Source: Sabellastarte sp. h YS-2021
Lineage: Eukaryota; Annelida; Polychaeta; Sabellida; Sabellidae
Length of the DNA: 64,000 nt
Reading direction: 5' to 3'
Assembly: GCA_964017235.1 (NCBI GenBank)
Contig: OZ024932.1
Coordinates: forward strand, 80,789,451 to 80,853,450
Positions 21,901 to 32,326 of the stretch are shown piece by piece. Numbering within the stretch: the stretch's first letter is position 1; each line of letters starts with the position of its first letter. Under the pieces are notes generated by a model. The model ran no database searches, was not told where the DNA came from, and worked only from the letters and a program-made list of their open reading frames with translations. A program made the translations under genes and the position numbers.

Positions 21901-22745
21901 CGCTGCTAGTGTCCATTATTGCCCATTGCCACTGGACTCAAGAGTTTATTTTTTTATCTGTAATAAGTAGATATTGTAGTAACTATAACTAGTGACCCTA
22001 AAGTATTGTTTAGTGCAAAATGAAAAATGATTTTGCAATGTTCACATTCAATTGCATACATGCTCGTGTGAATTGTTACTGAAAAGCTTTATCCATAGTC
22101 ATACTAGTATTCTAGACGGGAACTTAATAAACTTATGCACTTAAGACTGATTGGTTGACATCTTTAGCTAACAAACCATGAAGAAAACATAACTTCCATA
22201 GCAATGACAACAAAAAATGGGGGTTATAGACCCTAAAAATGTGGGTTGGTATCAGGCATAGGGTTTGGCAACAAATTTCAACTTTATTAATTGTTTGTAA
22301 AAATGACTCTTGTCCAGTGCCCATCTATTGCTGATGGACAAAGTATATTCTGAAACATAAGTAATCGACAGTGTTAACTATTTATTGCATATCTGTGTCT
22401 TGATAGTAGCAAAAAACTAAAACATTATCAATAAAGAGTGAAATCATCTTTGCATTAGAGTTCAGAATTGGAATTTCACCAATTTTGAAAGCAACCTATT
22501 CTAGCCTACCACCATGTTAAGTTTCAAATCAATTAGAGAAAGTGACCTCAAATTAGAGTCCAGAATCCAAAATGTTAATGGACAGATGCACAGACAGATG
22601 GACGCACTAAATGGCACAAAGTTTGAAAGCTTTATACCCCATGTGGTGCTCTACCACCTGGTCAAAGTTCAAATCAAATGTCTGCAAGTTAGAGTCCAAA
22701 AACCAAAATGTTGTGACAGACAGACACACAGACAGATAGACCCAC
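21901..22745. other. Non-coding, with GACA-rich simple repeats
   Basis: 22580-22745 contains repeated GACAGA/CACAGACAGA motifs. The 207-codon frame at 22514-23137 runs from this repeat into a transposon end and is not credible as a gene. Confidence 0.45.
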
Positions 22746-23254
22746 TAATGGGGTTACTCCACTGGGGCTGTCTTGTCGGTAACTATGAATTTTTCGAAGG
22801 CCGGGAGCAATGTTTACATAGTATTGTATTTTCCCGGCTTGTCGGGGTTAATCAGCAAAATATGTTTGATATGTCACAGACCTACCCCGACTCTGTATCT
22901 GGGCCTTGGCTACACCCACCTGACAACCGTCCTGTTGTGGATCTCTACAACTTGTCGGACACACTTCCCGTCCTGTCCTACACTGTAACCATCTTGTATG
23001 GAAGAACTTCCCGGGCTGTCATGGCACACAACCTCCTGACAGGCTGCAGACATAAACCGACCATACTTGAAAGGAAACCGGTCTGTCATAAGCATTACCA
23101 ACCTGAGTTGGTCACTTTACAGTTCCCATCAAGATGAGAAGTCTCCCAGTCTTCAACCATAGAGTCGGTTACATCTCACCAGGACAAGCAGGAAAAAGAT
23201 CATGACAATCCGGAAATAGAAACCGACAAGGTGGTTACAGCAACAGACAAGCTG

Positions 23255-23760
23255 GGAAGCCATAAACTGTCTGTCAGAGTGTGCCAGACTTGGTTCGACA
23301 CCCAAAGGACAAGCTACGGCAAACTCACACAAGTCTGGCCAGGCTCCAAAATAAATGACAGAGAGGCAGAACTGGATTCAGGATAAATTTCACTTATTGA
23401 AAACACACATCAGATGCAAGGGACTCAGGAAATCTTCAGGCTTCAAGTCCCCTCCCTGAGGAGCCAGTGCATCTACTCCCTCAGCACATGGCATCTACAG
23501 CGGTTCAACCAACAAATATAGTATGGAGATGAGCATGCAGGCCAAGGCAGGAGACCACCAGAACAGCCTTATGCAACTACCTGGCATCTGAGGTGGAGGC
23601 CTTAGAAGATACAGACCTTCAAACATTCAGAAACAAGGCTATAAACCTTCTAAACAGCATCCAGAGCAGGGCAGAGGAAAGCTACACTTTATAGGAGCTA
23701 CAGCGCAACTTCAACATTTGTGCCACAGACATTTCAACAGCCACAGCAACCAGCACCTAC
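23255..23760 (+). pseudogene. MADF/Myb-like protein remnant of element II
   Basis: 23287-23345 reads QTWFDTQRTSYGKLTQVWPG, matching VRRWFESQRTRYGKLSKQQS in element I and STVKKWFDTQ in element III, the end of a MADF/Myb-like trihelix domain. Frameshifts follow; a second frame gives THIRCKGLRKSSGFKSPP, the conserved linker seen in I and III. Non-functional. Confidence 0.6.
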
Positions 23761-24138
23761 TGCACAGGAATACATGTTAACCATCCCAGAAACTCAGATG
23801 CCAGCAAGCCAGGCCATCCAACCAGTCTTAGAGAACTTGTGATTTGGTATGAAATAGTTTTGAAACTTGTTGGAAATGGATTGGATTGGATTGGATATTT
23901 AAGGGAAGAGAGGGGGCACCTGGGTAGGGGGTGCCATGAGAGGGCATATGCTTCATACAAACATGTTGATGCCTGCTGGGTGGAGTGTGGGGAATGCCCA
24001 AATGTAATATAGTTCTTGGCTTCTGCGCCTATTTGTGGTATTTGGGTTTATTGGATCCCCCATCCAATCCTTGGATTGGATATTTGTTGGAAATTTGAAC
24101 AACACCAGCTTAAATAAAAGTTCTTGGAATAATTTTGT

Positions 24139-24154
24139 AGTCCTAAAAAGGAAT
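24139..24154 (-). promoter_or_regulatory. Histone-like 3' stem-loop remnant, element II transposase
   Basis: The minus strand reads ATTCCTTTTTAGGACT: a 6-bp stem with one mismatch and a TTTT loop. It lies just past the transposase remnant and is followed by ATTCCAAGAACTTTT, as in element III. Confidence 0.5.
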
Positions 24155-24179
24155 GATAGATGCCAGCTTCTTCTGCCCC

Positions 24180-24480
24180 CAGGGTATTTGGTTGACACAT
24201 CTTAGATCCGGTCCTCCTGCCCCCAATGCACCCATATGATTGAAGTAGTCTTTCAGTAGGTCTTGCTGGTGTTTGGCCTCTCTCGAAGGGTTCCTGTAGT
24301 TGTCATCTGGCACATACGATTATTCGGTAACAAAGGCTGGTGGCATCCTGACAAAATTCTGGATCCTGGGATATCAGTCTGTATTAAGTTGGCCAGGAGG
24401 TTGCTGTAGCATTCTTTTTCTTGTCTTTGAAGGTTCTGGGGCATGACACATGGCTTTGGTGGCTTTTCTTCTTCTCCTAG
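24180..24480 (-). pseudogene. Harbinger DDE transposase remnant, element II
   Basis: The N-terminal part (LQRQEKECYSNLLANLIQTD, then IPG) matches LLQREERGCYRTLLDELITT of element III. Just after it the sequence jumps to the C-terminal tail (a frame giving NPSREAKHQQDLLKDYFNHM, compare NPARDAKRLRDYLKDYFNNA in element I). The whole catalytic DDE core is deleted. Confidence 0.65.
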
Positions 24481-24559
24481 GGGCTGGCTGTTATCAAACT
24501 TAGAGTTTTTGCTTTGTTTTTGAAAGTTTAGATGTTTATTTATAGTCCACAAATAGTTT

Positions 24560-25984
24560 TTCAGATGTGTAGATCAAATAAAACAACTTGTTGTTTGCCA
24601 TAACACTGTATATAACTGTAAAATCTTAACTGAAAACCAAAGACATTCCAACCGATGCTTGACTGTAAAATAGTTTCCTTTCATGTACACTCACTTTTTA
24701 CTTATCATTTTAGCACACAATGTCATATTCTCCATGTTTTACACACACAATAATTCTCTATAACACAATCACATGTATATAATCCTGTTTATTCACAGAT
24801 GGTCTGGTTTTCTCACAAAAATCTCTGTCCTTTTATCTCACTGACTGACTTCTCTATCTGACTGATTGACTAACTAATTAACTCACTCTTTCTTATTAAC
24901 TAACCCTTTTCTTATTCTGTTCCTACATTTTATATTAAACACTGGACATTAAAATTGGCAAAGTTCTCTAGAATGTGAGTTGGTACCCATAACTACTGGC
25001 CAGAAAGCAGGTCACATGTGGTGACCTGTAAGGTCATTGGCTGGGTCACTGACCACTCAGGGGACAATGTAGGTTCACTGCCTACTGTGGTTATTTTACA
25101 AGAGCTCTGACTGATCCCAGAACATTAAGGCTCTAATTAAACAATAAGATAATTTACATAAGGTACAGTCACATGGTCTTTCTACAATTGACAATGGGGT
25201 ATTTGTTCTAAACCTAGTAGGAATGCCTCCAATAAAGTTTTACACTACATATCTTTGATGCCAGGTGTTTCTACCTAAATACATTTTAATGACAGTACTG
25301 GCTTATTTCTTGTAATTTACTTCTAGGGATAATAAACACATTTTATATACAAGCCGTTATATCTTTATATCAAAGATTTGATTCAACATGGATGTAGATT
25401 CTAATTACAGAGAAGACACATTTATTGGAGTGGAAATATAAATGTGGTTGCTTTGAAAAGTGAAGAGTAATATGTGTTTTATAAAGTTAAGATAAAAGGG
25501 GGGCATTGTTCTTACAGATATACATTCTTCATCTATGAAACTGAATTGGTGTGTTTTTATGGAAACATTAGGAAATGCTCACTTAGAACTTAATGTGCTA
25601 AAATTTACATTGTAACCTTAACATATAAGAACTCTGCCTAATATACAGAAAAGTACAAAGTAGCTAAAGTACATATATGAGAAGTAAATGAAAATATGAA
25701 TGACACATGCTCAAGACACAGAATTTATGAATATTTACAGTTAAGGGTGTTTTTCCTAATTTTTCACAGTATGATATGCACCCCCTGCTTTTATTTCAAG
25801 ACCTCCTGGTCTTGCCTAATTGATATAAACTAAGAACAACCATATCACTGTAATTGAAAAAGCCATGCATGTTTAAAATTAATAAAAAAGTATAATAACC
25901 AAAATTTTGAAGAAAGCACATTTATATATAGAAGTTCTAGCTTATTCACTATACTGGTTAAGAATTGTTATCCTAGCTGTTACG
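24560..25984. other. No gene or element recognised
   Basis: AT-rich, without supported frames. 25000-25130 contains some GGTCA/TGACC motifs but no clear array. Confidence 0.45.
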
Positions 25985-26632
25985 GATATTTAAATCTAGC
26001 TTTACAAGTCCGGTACAGATGACCAGGTCTGTAACAAAGCTAACACACTGTTCCGTTTTTCAGAGTGCCACAGTCCTCACTTTTATGGTTGTTTGCTCCA
26101 CAGCGTCCACAGTTTTCTTGAGACTTGTATCTACCACAGCATCTGACCAATTGTCCCCTCCTGCCACGAGTGAAACACTGCAACAGTTTGGAGCCGCAGG
26201 TGCTGTCACTCTGGGACATGGTGGAGAGTTTGCAGTGACAGAATATTTTTCTACAGCTGATGACAGTTTCTGTAAGTCTGATGAGAGCCTCTTCATAGTT
26301 TCTTCTTGCTGTGTCAACTGCTGCTTAGTTGCCTCAGGACTAACAGTGGAAAGGCTGGAAACGACTTGCTGGATGTCCTGCTTCTGTTGAGACAGTAGCT
26401 CTTCAACATGCCTCTGCTTGTCCTTGAGTGATCTAACTGTGTCATCTTTGCTCAGTCTACTGTGCCGGCTTACTTTATTGATGTGATCACCCTGGTAGAT
26501 AAGAACACCTTTTAATGTATCCACGACTTGATTCTGCTTTTGTATTGTTTCCTGTAATGTCTGCACCATGTTCTCTAGGCTGGTGATTCTATCTACAAGG
26601 ATGGTGACTGTGTGTTGTGTGTTTTGGATGTT
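25985..26632 (-). pseudogene. Gag-like coiled-coil and triple CCHC zinc-knuckle ORF, broken
   Basis: Read right to left, the frame starting at the edge of Harbinger element I (26632) encodes a helical coiled-coil segment (ITSLENMVQTLQETIQKQNQ, KDKQRHVEELLSQQKQDIQQ). After a frameshift near 26200 another frame gives three zinc knuckles. The first is degenerate (CFTRGRRGQLVRC, with Cys to Arg and His to Gln). The second is intact (CGRCGANNHKSEDC). The third has a TAG codon in its Cys-x2-Cys spacer (C-stop-LCYRPGHLYRTC). This is the layout of retrotransposon ORF1/gag nucleic-acid-binding proteins. The family is unknown and no RT is adjacent. The 5' part is missing because the transposon abuts it. 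Confidence 0.6.
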
Positions 26633-27252
26633 TAATGTGGGTGTTCCACCACACGACTAAGTTTCCCGATTAAGGGTTTTTTGTAGACAGTTTCAAATAT
26701 TTGCTTAGCCCCAGGCATTCTGTATGGATCAGTAGTTGTCGGTTGTGGCCGTGAGAAAAATCAAACATGTCTGATATTTGTTACGACCCAAACCCATTCT
26801 TATTTCCGGCCGTCAACAAAATGTCCAGTCTCAGGCTTCCTGAGGCCTCCTCAGACCCAAATTTACACAGTCCTGTGTTGTCTCAGGCCTCCTGCGACCC
26901 TTAGTCCCAGGTGTCCCTAGCTTAGTCCCAGGAAGCCTGTTCGTCAGTCCCCGACTCATAACAGATCTTTGAAGTTTCATGCGTATGAAAAGGAATCGGT
27001 TTCATTAGTCCCAGGAAGCCTCAGACCGTCTCAGGTGTCCTGCGACTAAGAAATCTGGGTCTGCGACTAAGCCCCGACTAAGAGAAGCCAATCCAAACTG
27101 ATCCAAGCCGGCCTCTTCAGGCCCCCTGGGACCACACAAATTTAGTCTGCGACAGTCTGAGGATGCACCAGGTGGCATGGGACTAAGTACCGATTAAGTA
27201 CCGACTCTTTTCCGCGCCCTTTTACACAAAAGAGGCATCAGGGGTCTGGGAT

Positions 27253-27260
27253 TATATAAG
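27253..27260 (+). promoter_or_regulatory. TATA box, element I Myb-like gene
   Basis: TATATAAG about 180 bp upstream of the likely ATG (27434). The following leader shares GAGAGAC..TTTTCAGTTTT with the leader of the same gene in element III. Confidence 0.5.
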
Positions 27261-27433
27261 TGACCACGCACATGTTTTCACTGTTATTGACTGGTTGGCT
27301 ACTGAGAGACGTGTGTCACCTTCTGCTAGGGGTTTTCAGTTTTTTATTATATTTTATACTTGAGCATAGGCCAAAATTCACAGTTAGGCGACACATTTTA
27401 TATTTTTTACTTTTTTTGATATTTATTGGAGCT

Positions 27434-28428
27434 ATGAGGAAAGAGAAAGCAGGAAAGAAGAAGATGGAGGAGAGGCAAGAGGAGAGGGAGAAGGAAGTTG
27501 GAGAGTTGGGGGACGACAGAGGAAAGGACAGAGGAGAGGATAGAGGAGGGGACAGAAGAGACAGAAGAGAGGATAGAAGATACAGAGGAAGGTTCAGAAG
27601 TTTCCATGACAGACAGAGGAAGGAGGCTCTCTGGGCAGAAATCTCTGCACAACTGAAGCTCCAGCCCTTTGATGTGAGAAGGTGGTTTGAGTCCCAGAGA
27701 ACTCGTTATGGCAAGCTGTCCAAGCAACAGTCTGGCCAAGCCCCAAGGGAGATGACCAAGAGACAGTCCTGGGTCTACCAGCAGATGGGTTTCCTTTAGA
27801 CCCACATCAGACGCAAGGGGGCCAACAGAAGCTCTGGGTTCAAGGCCAGTCCCAACACCAGGAGGCATAAAGAATCGTGTGGATCTACTACTGATACAGA
27901 ACATCTAGAGACCAGTGTCCTGAGGGAGAGTAGGAGTCAACCAATACTTACATCTACACCAGTTTCTACAGATTCCAAGATACTCGAGCACTTTGACCAG
28001 ATGAGGACACTGATCTCAGGTTTCCTGCAGAAGAAGTCAGACAGTCAGCCCTTCTTTGACTATGTTGCATCAGAGGCTGAAAAAATGACCCAAGAGAAGT
28101 TTGAGGACCTCAAGGGCAGGATATTTAGAGACATTGAAGCAGTAAAGAACAATCATAGACGTCAAATACTACCCAGGAGATCAGCCACTATTACCAAAGA
28201 GTCACAGAGGGTCAGGATACTGCCAACAACCACTCAACAGGCGTCTAGTTCCACCCAGGCAGCAGCAGTTCCAACAGTTACGTCTACTACACACCCAGCC
28301 CCATTGGCTTTGGAAACCCTCCATCAGTGGTCACAGTACAGGACGAGGGCAGTAGACAACCTAAGTGGAATACTAAGCCAGCTACCAGATCTAACAACAA
28401 CACAGATCATTGAGCAGCCTCAGTAGCA
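27434..28428 (+). pseudogene. Harbinger MADF/Myb-like DNA-binding protein, element I, one in-frame amber stop
   Basis: In Harbinger systems this second protein binds the subterminal repeats and helps the transposase into the nucleus. The ATG at 27434 begins a strongly charged Lys/Arg/Glu tract (KKKMEERQEEREKEVGELGD) and Arg-Asp repeats. The last part of a MADF-type trihelix follows: QRKEALWAEISAQLKL.. RRWFESQRTRYGKLSK. The first helix of the domain, present in element III (EEAIVDFVKQHEELFD), is missing here. A TAG at 27797-27799 interrupts the frame at a place where element III has a sense codon. The frame then stays open to 28428 (THIRRKG.. MRTLISGFLQKKS.. LSGILSQLPDLTTTQ). The start at 27434 is preferred over 27260 because the upstream part is leader-like. 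Possibly expressed by readthrough, more likely dead. Confidence 0.65.
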
Positions 28429-28532
28429 GCAGCAACAGCAGCAGCTCTACACCATCACCACCACAGCACCGCCTCAACAGCAGCAGCCTCCTCAGTAGCC
28501 AGCCAGTCAGGGTGGGTCGGCGACCCCCCATA

Positions 28533-28548
28533 GGCCCTTTTCAGTTAA
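28533..28548 (+). promoter_or_regulatory. Half-preserved histone-like stem-loop after element I Myb-like gene
   Basis: GGCCCTTTTCAGTTAA keeps the left arm and loop of a histone-type hairpin (GGCCCTTTTCAG), but the right arm no longer pairs. It lies about 105 nt after the stop at 28428. Confidence 0.3.
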
Positions 28549-28839
28549 TAGCTACGTGCTGTTGATATTCAAATTCCCCTCCCAAAACATAACAGTTCAG
28601 TACAAATACTTATCACAAAAAAAGCCCAACACCCACACCACCCCAAACATGAAACAAATAACCCATGGTAATACATATAACAACAGAAGGTCACATAGGA
28701 AAAAGTTTGATAAATGAACTCCAAATATGGCCAATAATCTGCCCATTTGTAGCGTAAAGTCCATGGGATTGGTTTAAATTTGTAATAAAAAAAGTCCAAC
28801 ACTGACACCATCCCTAGAGTGTCAGTGTTCACATAGTCA

Positions 28840-29395
28840 CCAACCAACAAACAGACAAACCCAATAGCAAACAAAACCACCAACCAACGGACTGACAAAC
28901 CAATTTGCAAACATAACTCCCCCAACCAACAGACAAACCAATTTGCAAACATAACACCCCCAACCATCAAACAGATAAACCATACTCTAAAAAGAACCAT
29001 TTGGGTGGTTATATTTTCTAAATTTTCTTGAAAGGAAAAAGATTTTGAGATTTGCAATAAAGGAAAAACTTTTAGTTTCAGTTAGTTTTCCAGAAGACAA
29101 GAAAAATTTAACTCAAATTAGGGTGTAGCAAAATGTATGCAATATTTATTCCATTTCGCAAGTTATGTTTGGCACTGGATTTGTCTGTTGGTTGGGGGAC
29201 TTATGTTTGGCATTGGGTTTGTCTGTTTGTTGGTTGGGGACTTATGCTTGGCATTGGGTTTATCTGTTTGTTGGTTCGGGGCCTTATGTTTGGCATTGGG
29301 TTTGTCTGTTTGTTGGTTGGGAGACTTATGTTTGGCATTGGATTTGTCCGTTTGTTGGTTGGTGGACTTATGTTTGCAAATGGTTGGGTTATTTG
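28840..29395. repeat. Two facing minisatellite arrays forming a large inverted repeat
   Basis: 29160-29390 has five or six units of 38-42 bp (TTATGTTTGGCATTGGGTTT, GTCTGTTTGTTGGTTGG). 28840-28975 carries the reverse complement of such units (CCAACCAACAAACAGACAAA). They lie between the 3' ends of the two convergent genes of element I. The overlapping frames here (28569-29057, 29133-29437 in all frames) are repeat artefacts. Confidence 0.75.
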
Positions 29396-29435
29396 GAACA
29401 AGCACAGCTGATTAATTGTTTTTGGAATATTTGGT

Positions 29436-29474
29436 AGTCCTGAAAAGGACTGATTATTAGTCCTGAAAAGGACT
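29436..29474 (-). terminator. Two tandem histone-type 3' stem-loops after the element I transposase
   Basis: On the transcript strand AGTCCTTTTCAGGACT occurs twice (29474-29459 and 29451-29436). Each is a perfect 6-bp stem AGTCCT/AGGACT with loop TTTC. The first starts 17 nt after the TAA stop. Replication-dependent histone mRNAs end in a hairpin with the same 6-bp stem, UUUC-type loop and G-C second pair (consensus GGYYCUUUUCAGRRCC), a similar distance after the stop. ACCAAATATTCCAAAAACAA follows. Function is inferred from this likeness only. Confidence 0.6.
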
Positions 29475-29491
29475 GGTTACTGCAGTAGCAG

Positions 29492-30624
29492 TTATATTCT
29501 GCCATCTTGCCAGGCCACTGCTCCCGCATTATTGAAGTAGTCCTTGAGGTAATCCCTCAGTCTTTTGGCGTCTCTGGCAGGGTTTCTGTTGCGACCACCA
29601 TCAGCAGCACCACCAATCAAACGACCATCACCAGGCACATCATCATCATCACCAGGCTGTTGACCACCATGTTGACCTTGATACTGGCTTCTCAGTATGT
29701 TGTGCAGAACCACACAGGTCAAGACCACATCCCTCACTGTTTCTGCGGGTAGTTCAATAGTGGTCATTTTCACTCTGAATCTTGAGACTAGGATGCCAAA
29801 AGCGTTCTCAACAACTCTCCTGCCCCTTGATAGTCTGTAGTTGGCAATCCTTTCCTCTCTGGTTAACATCCTTCTGCCATAGGATTTCATCAGCCAGGTC
29901 TTCAGGGCAAACGCATCATCTGCCAGAATGAAGTAGGGGACATCTCGACCATCCTGGGTTATAGGTGCTGGGTCAGGGAAGCCTATGCTGCCATCATCAA
30001 TCTTCCTCTTCAGGTGACAGGTATTAAATATCTGGGCATCTGAGCAAGATCCAGCTGTACCCACATCCACCCATCTGAACTTGCACTGTCCATCAACCAA
30101 GGCCAACATTACTATTGAAAAGAATGCCTTATAGTTGTGGTACATGGCTCCAGAGTTCTTGTGTTTCTTCAGGGCCAAATGCTTGACATCAAGGGCTCCC
30201 AGGGCATGTGGAACGTCCCACCTGATCCTGAATTCCATTTCCAGTTCTTTCCATTCATCTGGAGTAGTAGGACATCTGAGGTACTCTCTGGTGAACTCAT
30301 CCTGGATGGCCCTGCAGACCTGTGGTAGAACTTGGAAATGGTGGATCTGCCAACCCTGAACTGACAGGATAATGATATGTTTGACTCTCCAGTGGCCAGA
30401 TATCTGATGGTGAGGGCTAACTTTCCCCCCACACTGATTGGAGCTCTGTAGTTGGTGGCCTGCCTGGCTAGACGTGGTTCCAGTATGGTCTTTATCATTT
30501 CAAAGAATTCTGGGGTCTTCCTCATGAAATTGGTGAATCCTGGAATGTCTGTGGCATACAGTTCAGCCATAATGTTGTGGTAGGCCCCCTCTCCTCTCTC
30601 TGTAGTAGCCATGACCTGACCCAC
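29492..30624 (-). pseudogene. PIF/Harbinger DDE transposase, element I, frameshifted
   Basis: The transposase cuts and joins element ends at TTA/TAA targets. Domains: an N-terminal region (MAELYATDIPGFTNFMRKTP), a helix-turn-helix-like part (LALTIRYLATGESNISLSCQ.. GRSTISKF), then the DDE core with D1 in GALDVKHLAL, D2 in YFILADDAFAL and E in RRVVENAFGIL. It ends LRDYLKDYFNNAGAVAWQDG then RI and TAA. All three catalytic acids are present. A 1-nt shift near 30318-30326 separates GRSTISKFYH from VCRAIQDEF. By comparison with element III a second shift lies near 30590. The usual GALDGKH has Val for Gly. Probably inactive as it stands but only lightly damaged. Confidence 0.85.
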
Positions 30625-30816
30625 ATGTTGTGCCTTCTTCTAGGTCTCTGTCTGGCTGGTGGTTGCTGTGGTTGACATAGAAATAGCAATTACATCATTA
30701 TATGTAACTGAATAAAAACTAAAAAAAAACCTTAAATTGTTGCTGAAGCTGTCTTCCATTGAAAAGTGGCATCCTGCTGTGTTCCTAGAAAAATAATGAT
30801 AATTACATCCCGGAAT

Positions 30817-30827
30817 TTATATATATA
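30817..30827 (-). promoter_or_regulatory. TATA-like box, element I transposase
   Basis: The minus strand reads TATATATATAAATTCC about 200 bp upstream of the transposase N-terminus; placement matches the TATATAAA of element III. Confidence 0.4.
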
Positions 30828-31139
30828 CCCAGAAAATCCAGTTTTTTTGCAAAACAAGAATCGGCCATCTTGGTCTGGGGAACACTGAGGAGGCGTCAGG
30901 ATGCCTGAGGAAGCCGGGACTTAGTCGGGGGTTAGTCTGGGCTTAGTCTCAGGAGGCCTGAGGCATCTTGGGACCCAGTCGGTATGTCTACGACAAGATC
31001 GTGCTTCAAACCGACCAGAAAAATGGCTCAATCTGTTCTTAGTCGGAGAACGGTCGGGGACTGAGTTGGGCCACCTGGGGCCTCCTCAGGCTTCCTGAGG
31101 CCAATCTGAACTTAATCCCAGGCTTTAATACCGATCCAG

Positions 31140-31513
31140 TATTCCCACCCATTTTACCTTTTTTCACCAATTGTCAAGGCTTAGTCCTTTGGTGGAACAG
31201 GGGCATTAAGAAATTTGTTATTACTCCCAGGAGGCCTGAGGAAGCCTCAGACCAGTTTGAGACCCAGTCGGTATATCCCTGACAGGATCGGGGTTAAAAC
31301 TGATCACAAATGTGGCTTAATCGCCTCATAGCCAGGGAATGATCATGACTTGTCTGAGGACATCTGAAACTTCCTGAGGATGATCTGTACTTGATCTCAC
31401 ACATGGGTCAAGGTTCCGTTTTCCCACCCATTTTTCAGATTTTTTTCACAGACTCTCAAGAATGAAGGGTCTTAGGACCAATCGGGCCTTATTCCTTTGG
31501 TGGAACAGGGGCA
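31140..31513. repeat. Duplicated right end of Harbinger element I
   Basis: The terminal block from 'cccacccatttt' to GGTGGAACAGGGGCA occurs at 31147-31204 and again, diverged, at 31425-31510. Either the end was tandemly duplicated or a related short element inserted next to it. Confidence 0.6.
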
Positions 31514-31909
31514 TAAGGTTGCAGGTACCTCAGTTTAAATGTTGATTAAAGATTGACAAAGTGACTATAGTTTCTGAGAGATGGTTTTCACTTTAAAAAA
31601 ATATCTCACGACAGAATGTTTGGAAAGTTAACTATATTAAACTAAATCCAATAAACCATGAAAACACAGAAAACTGATTACACTGTTAATACTGTAAAAA
31701 TATAAATGTAAAAAAAATATAAATATTGAATAACATGTCTGCATAACACATCTGATTACTTGTAAAATAGTTTTTTTCAGGGTCGGGACCATTGTTTACA
31801 TGGTCGGTTATAGTTTCCCAGCGTGTCGGGGAGAGTCGGTGAAATATCAAACATGTTTGATATTTCTACGACCGTTCCCGACCCTTGTATCTGACCCTAA
31901 ATTCATCCA

Positions 31910-32290
31910 CCTAGCAACAGGCCTGTCAGTTAACTTAACGGCCTGTCAGTTACACTTCCCGGCTTCTCGTTTAATCAAACAGGCCTGTCGGTATCAATTA
32001 TTCGGCTTGTCCCAAATATGGTGATCCTGACTGGACTTGATGACTAACAGACTGGCCTTGAATACATACTGTACAGTCAGTAACTTTAACCGGCCTGTCT
32101 GTAACTGTTCCCAACAGGCCTGTAACTTTTCCAGGCCAGTCGGGAAGTTTTTACCTTTGGGTCCCATAGTCGGGAAAATGTACTACCGACAGGCCGGGAA
32201 GTGAAACAGACAAGCCGCAAACAATAACCGACAGGCCTGTTACACTAACAGACAAGCCGGGAACTGTAACCGACAGGCCTGCAATAGTTT
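31910..32290. promoter_or_regulatory. Subterminal GACAGGCC/GGCCTGTC motif cluster, element III
   Basis: At least eight copies of GGCCTGTC, GACAGGCC or GACAAGCC in both orientations within 380 bp, just upstream of the TATA box. Likely binding sites for the element's Myb-like protein or transposase, by analogy with other Harbinger ends. Confidence 0.5.
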
Positions 32291-32326
32291 ATCCCTTTAC
32301 AGCCCGTCAGTATCAAAATCTGTGGC

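Larger units (their letters stand above)
22746..24560. mobile_element. PIF/Harbinger element II, degraded
   Basis: The left end GGGGTTACTCCACTGGGGC (22749) resembles the inverted right end of element III (GGCTCCAGTGGAACGGCCCC, 43804-43823). The subterminal region has the same 'CCGGCTTGTCGGGG', 'CAAAATATGTTTGATAT' and GACAGGC-type motifs as element III. It carries remnants of the same two convergent genes as elements I and III, both broken. No right terminus was found. Confidence 0.6.
26632..31513. mobile_element. PIF/Harbinger element I, nearly complete
   Basis: Terminal inverted repeats: left TGTGGGTGTTCCACCACACG (26635); right CTTTGGTGGAACAGGGGCA, present twice, ending at about 31204 and 31510. 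Both are flanked by TTA/TAA, the usual 3-bp PIF/Harbinger target. It contains two convergent genes: a MADF/Myb-like DNA-binding protein on plus (27434-28428) and the DDE transposase on minus (30624-29492), each with a TATA-like box upstream. Long subterminal zones (26640-27240, 30880-31500) are packed with CTTAGTC and TCAGGCCTCCTGAGG-like motifs, probably protein-binding sites. The gene pair fits the known two-protein organisation of Harbinger elements. Confidence 0.8.

Noticed and set aside
22514..23137. 207-codon plus-strand frame
   Set aside because: Runs across a GACA simple repeat and a Harbinger subterminal region; no family resemblance and overlaps non-coding motifs shared with element III.
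26019..26390. 123-codon plus-strand frame
   Set aside because: Antisense of the gag-like pseudogene, whose zinc knuckles and coiled coil are on the minus strand.
27407..27904. 165-codon minus-strand frame
   Set aside because: Antisense shadow of the Myb-like gene; the Ser/Leu richness comes from the GA-rich coding strand.
28569..29057. 162-codon minus-strand frame with a hydrophobic N-terminal half
   Set aside because: Overlaps the inverted minisatellite and shows no conserved motif.
29133..29437. Overlapping frames in several phases, hydrophobic 'membrane-like' proteins
   Set aside because: They are the ~40-bp GTTTGTTGGTTGG minisatellite read in all frames.
30135..30359. Plus-strand frames over the transposase
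   Set aside because: Antisense shadows of the DDE transposase core.
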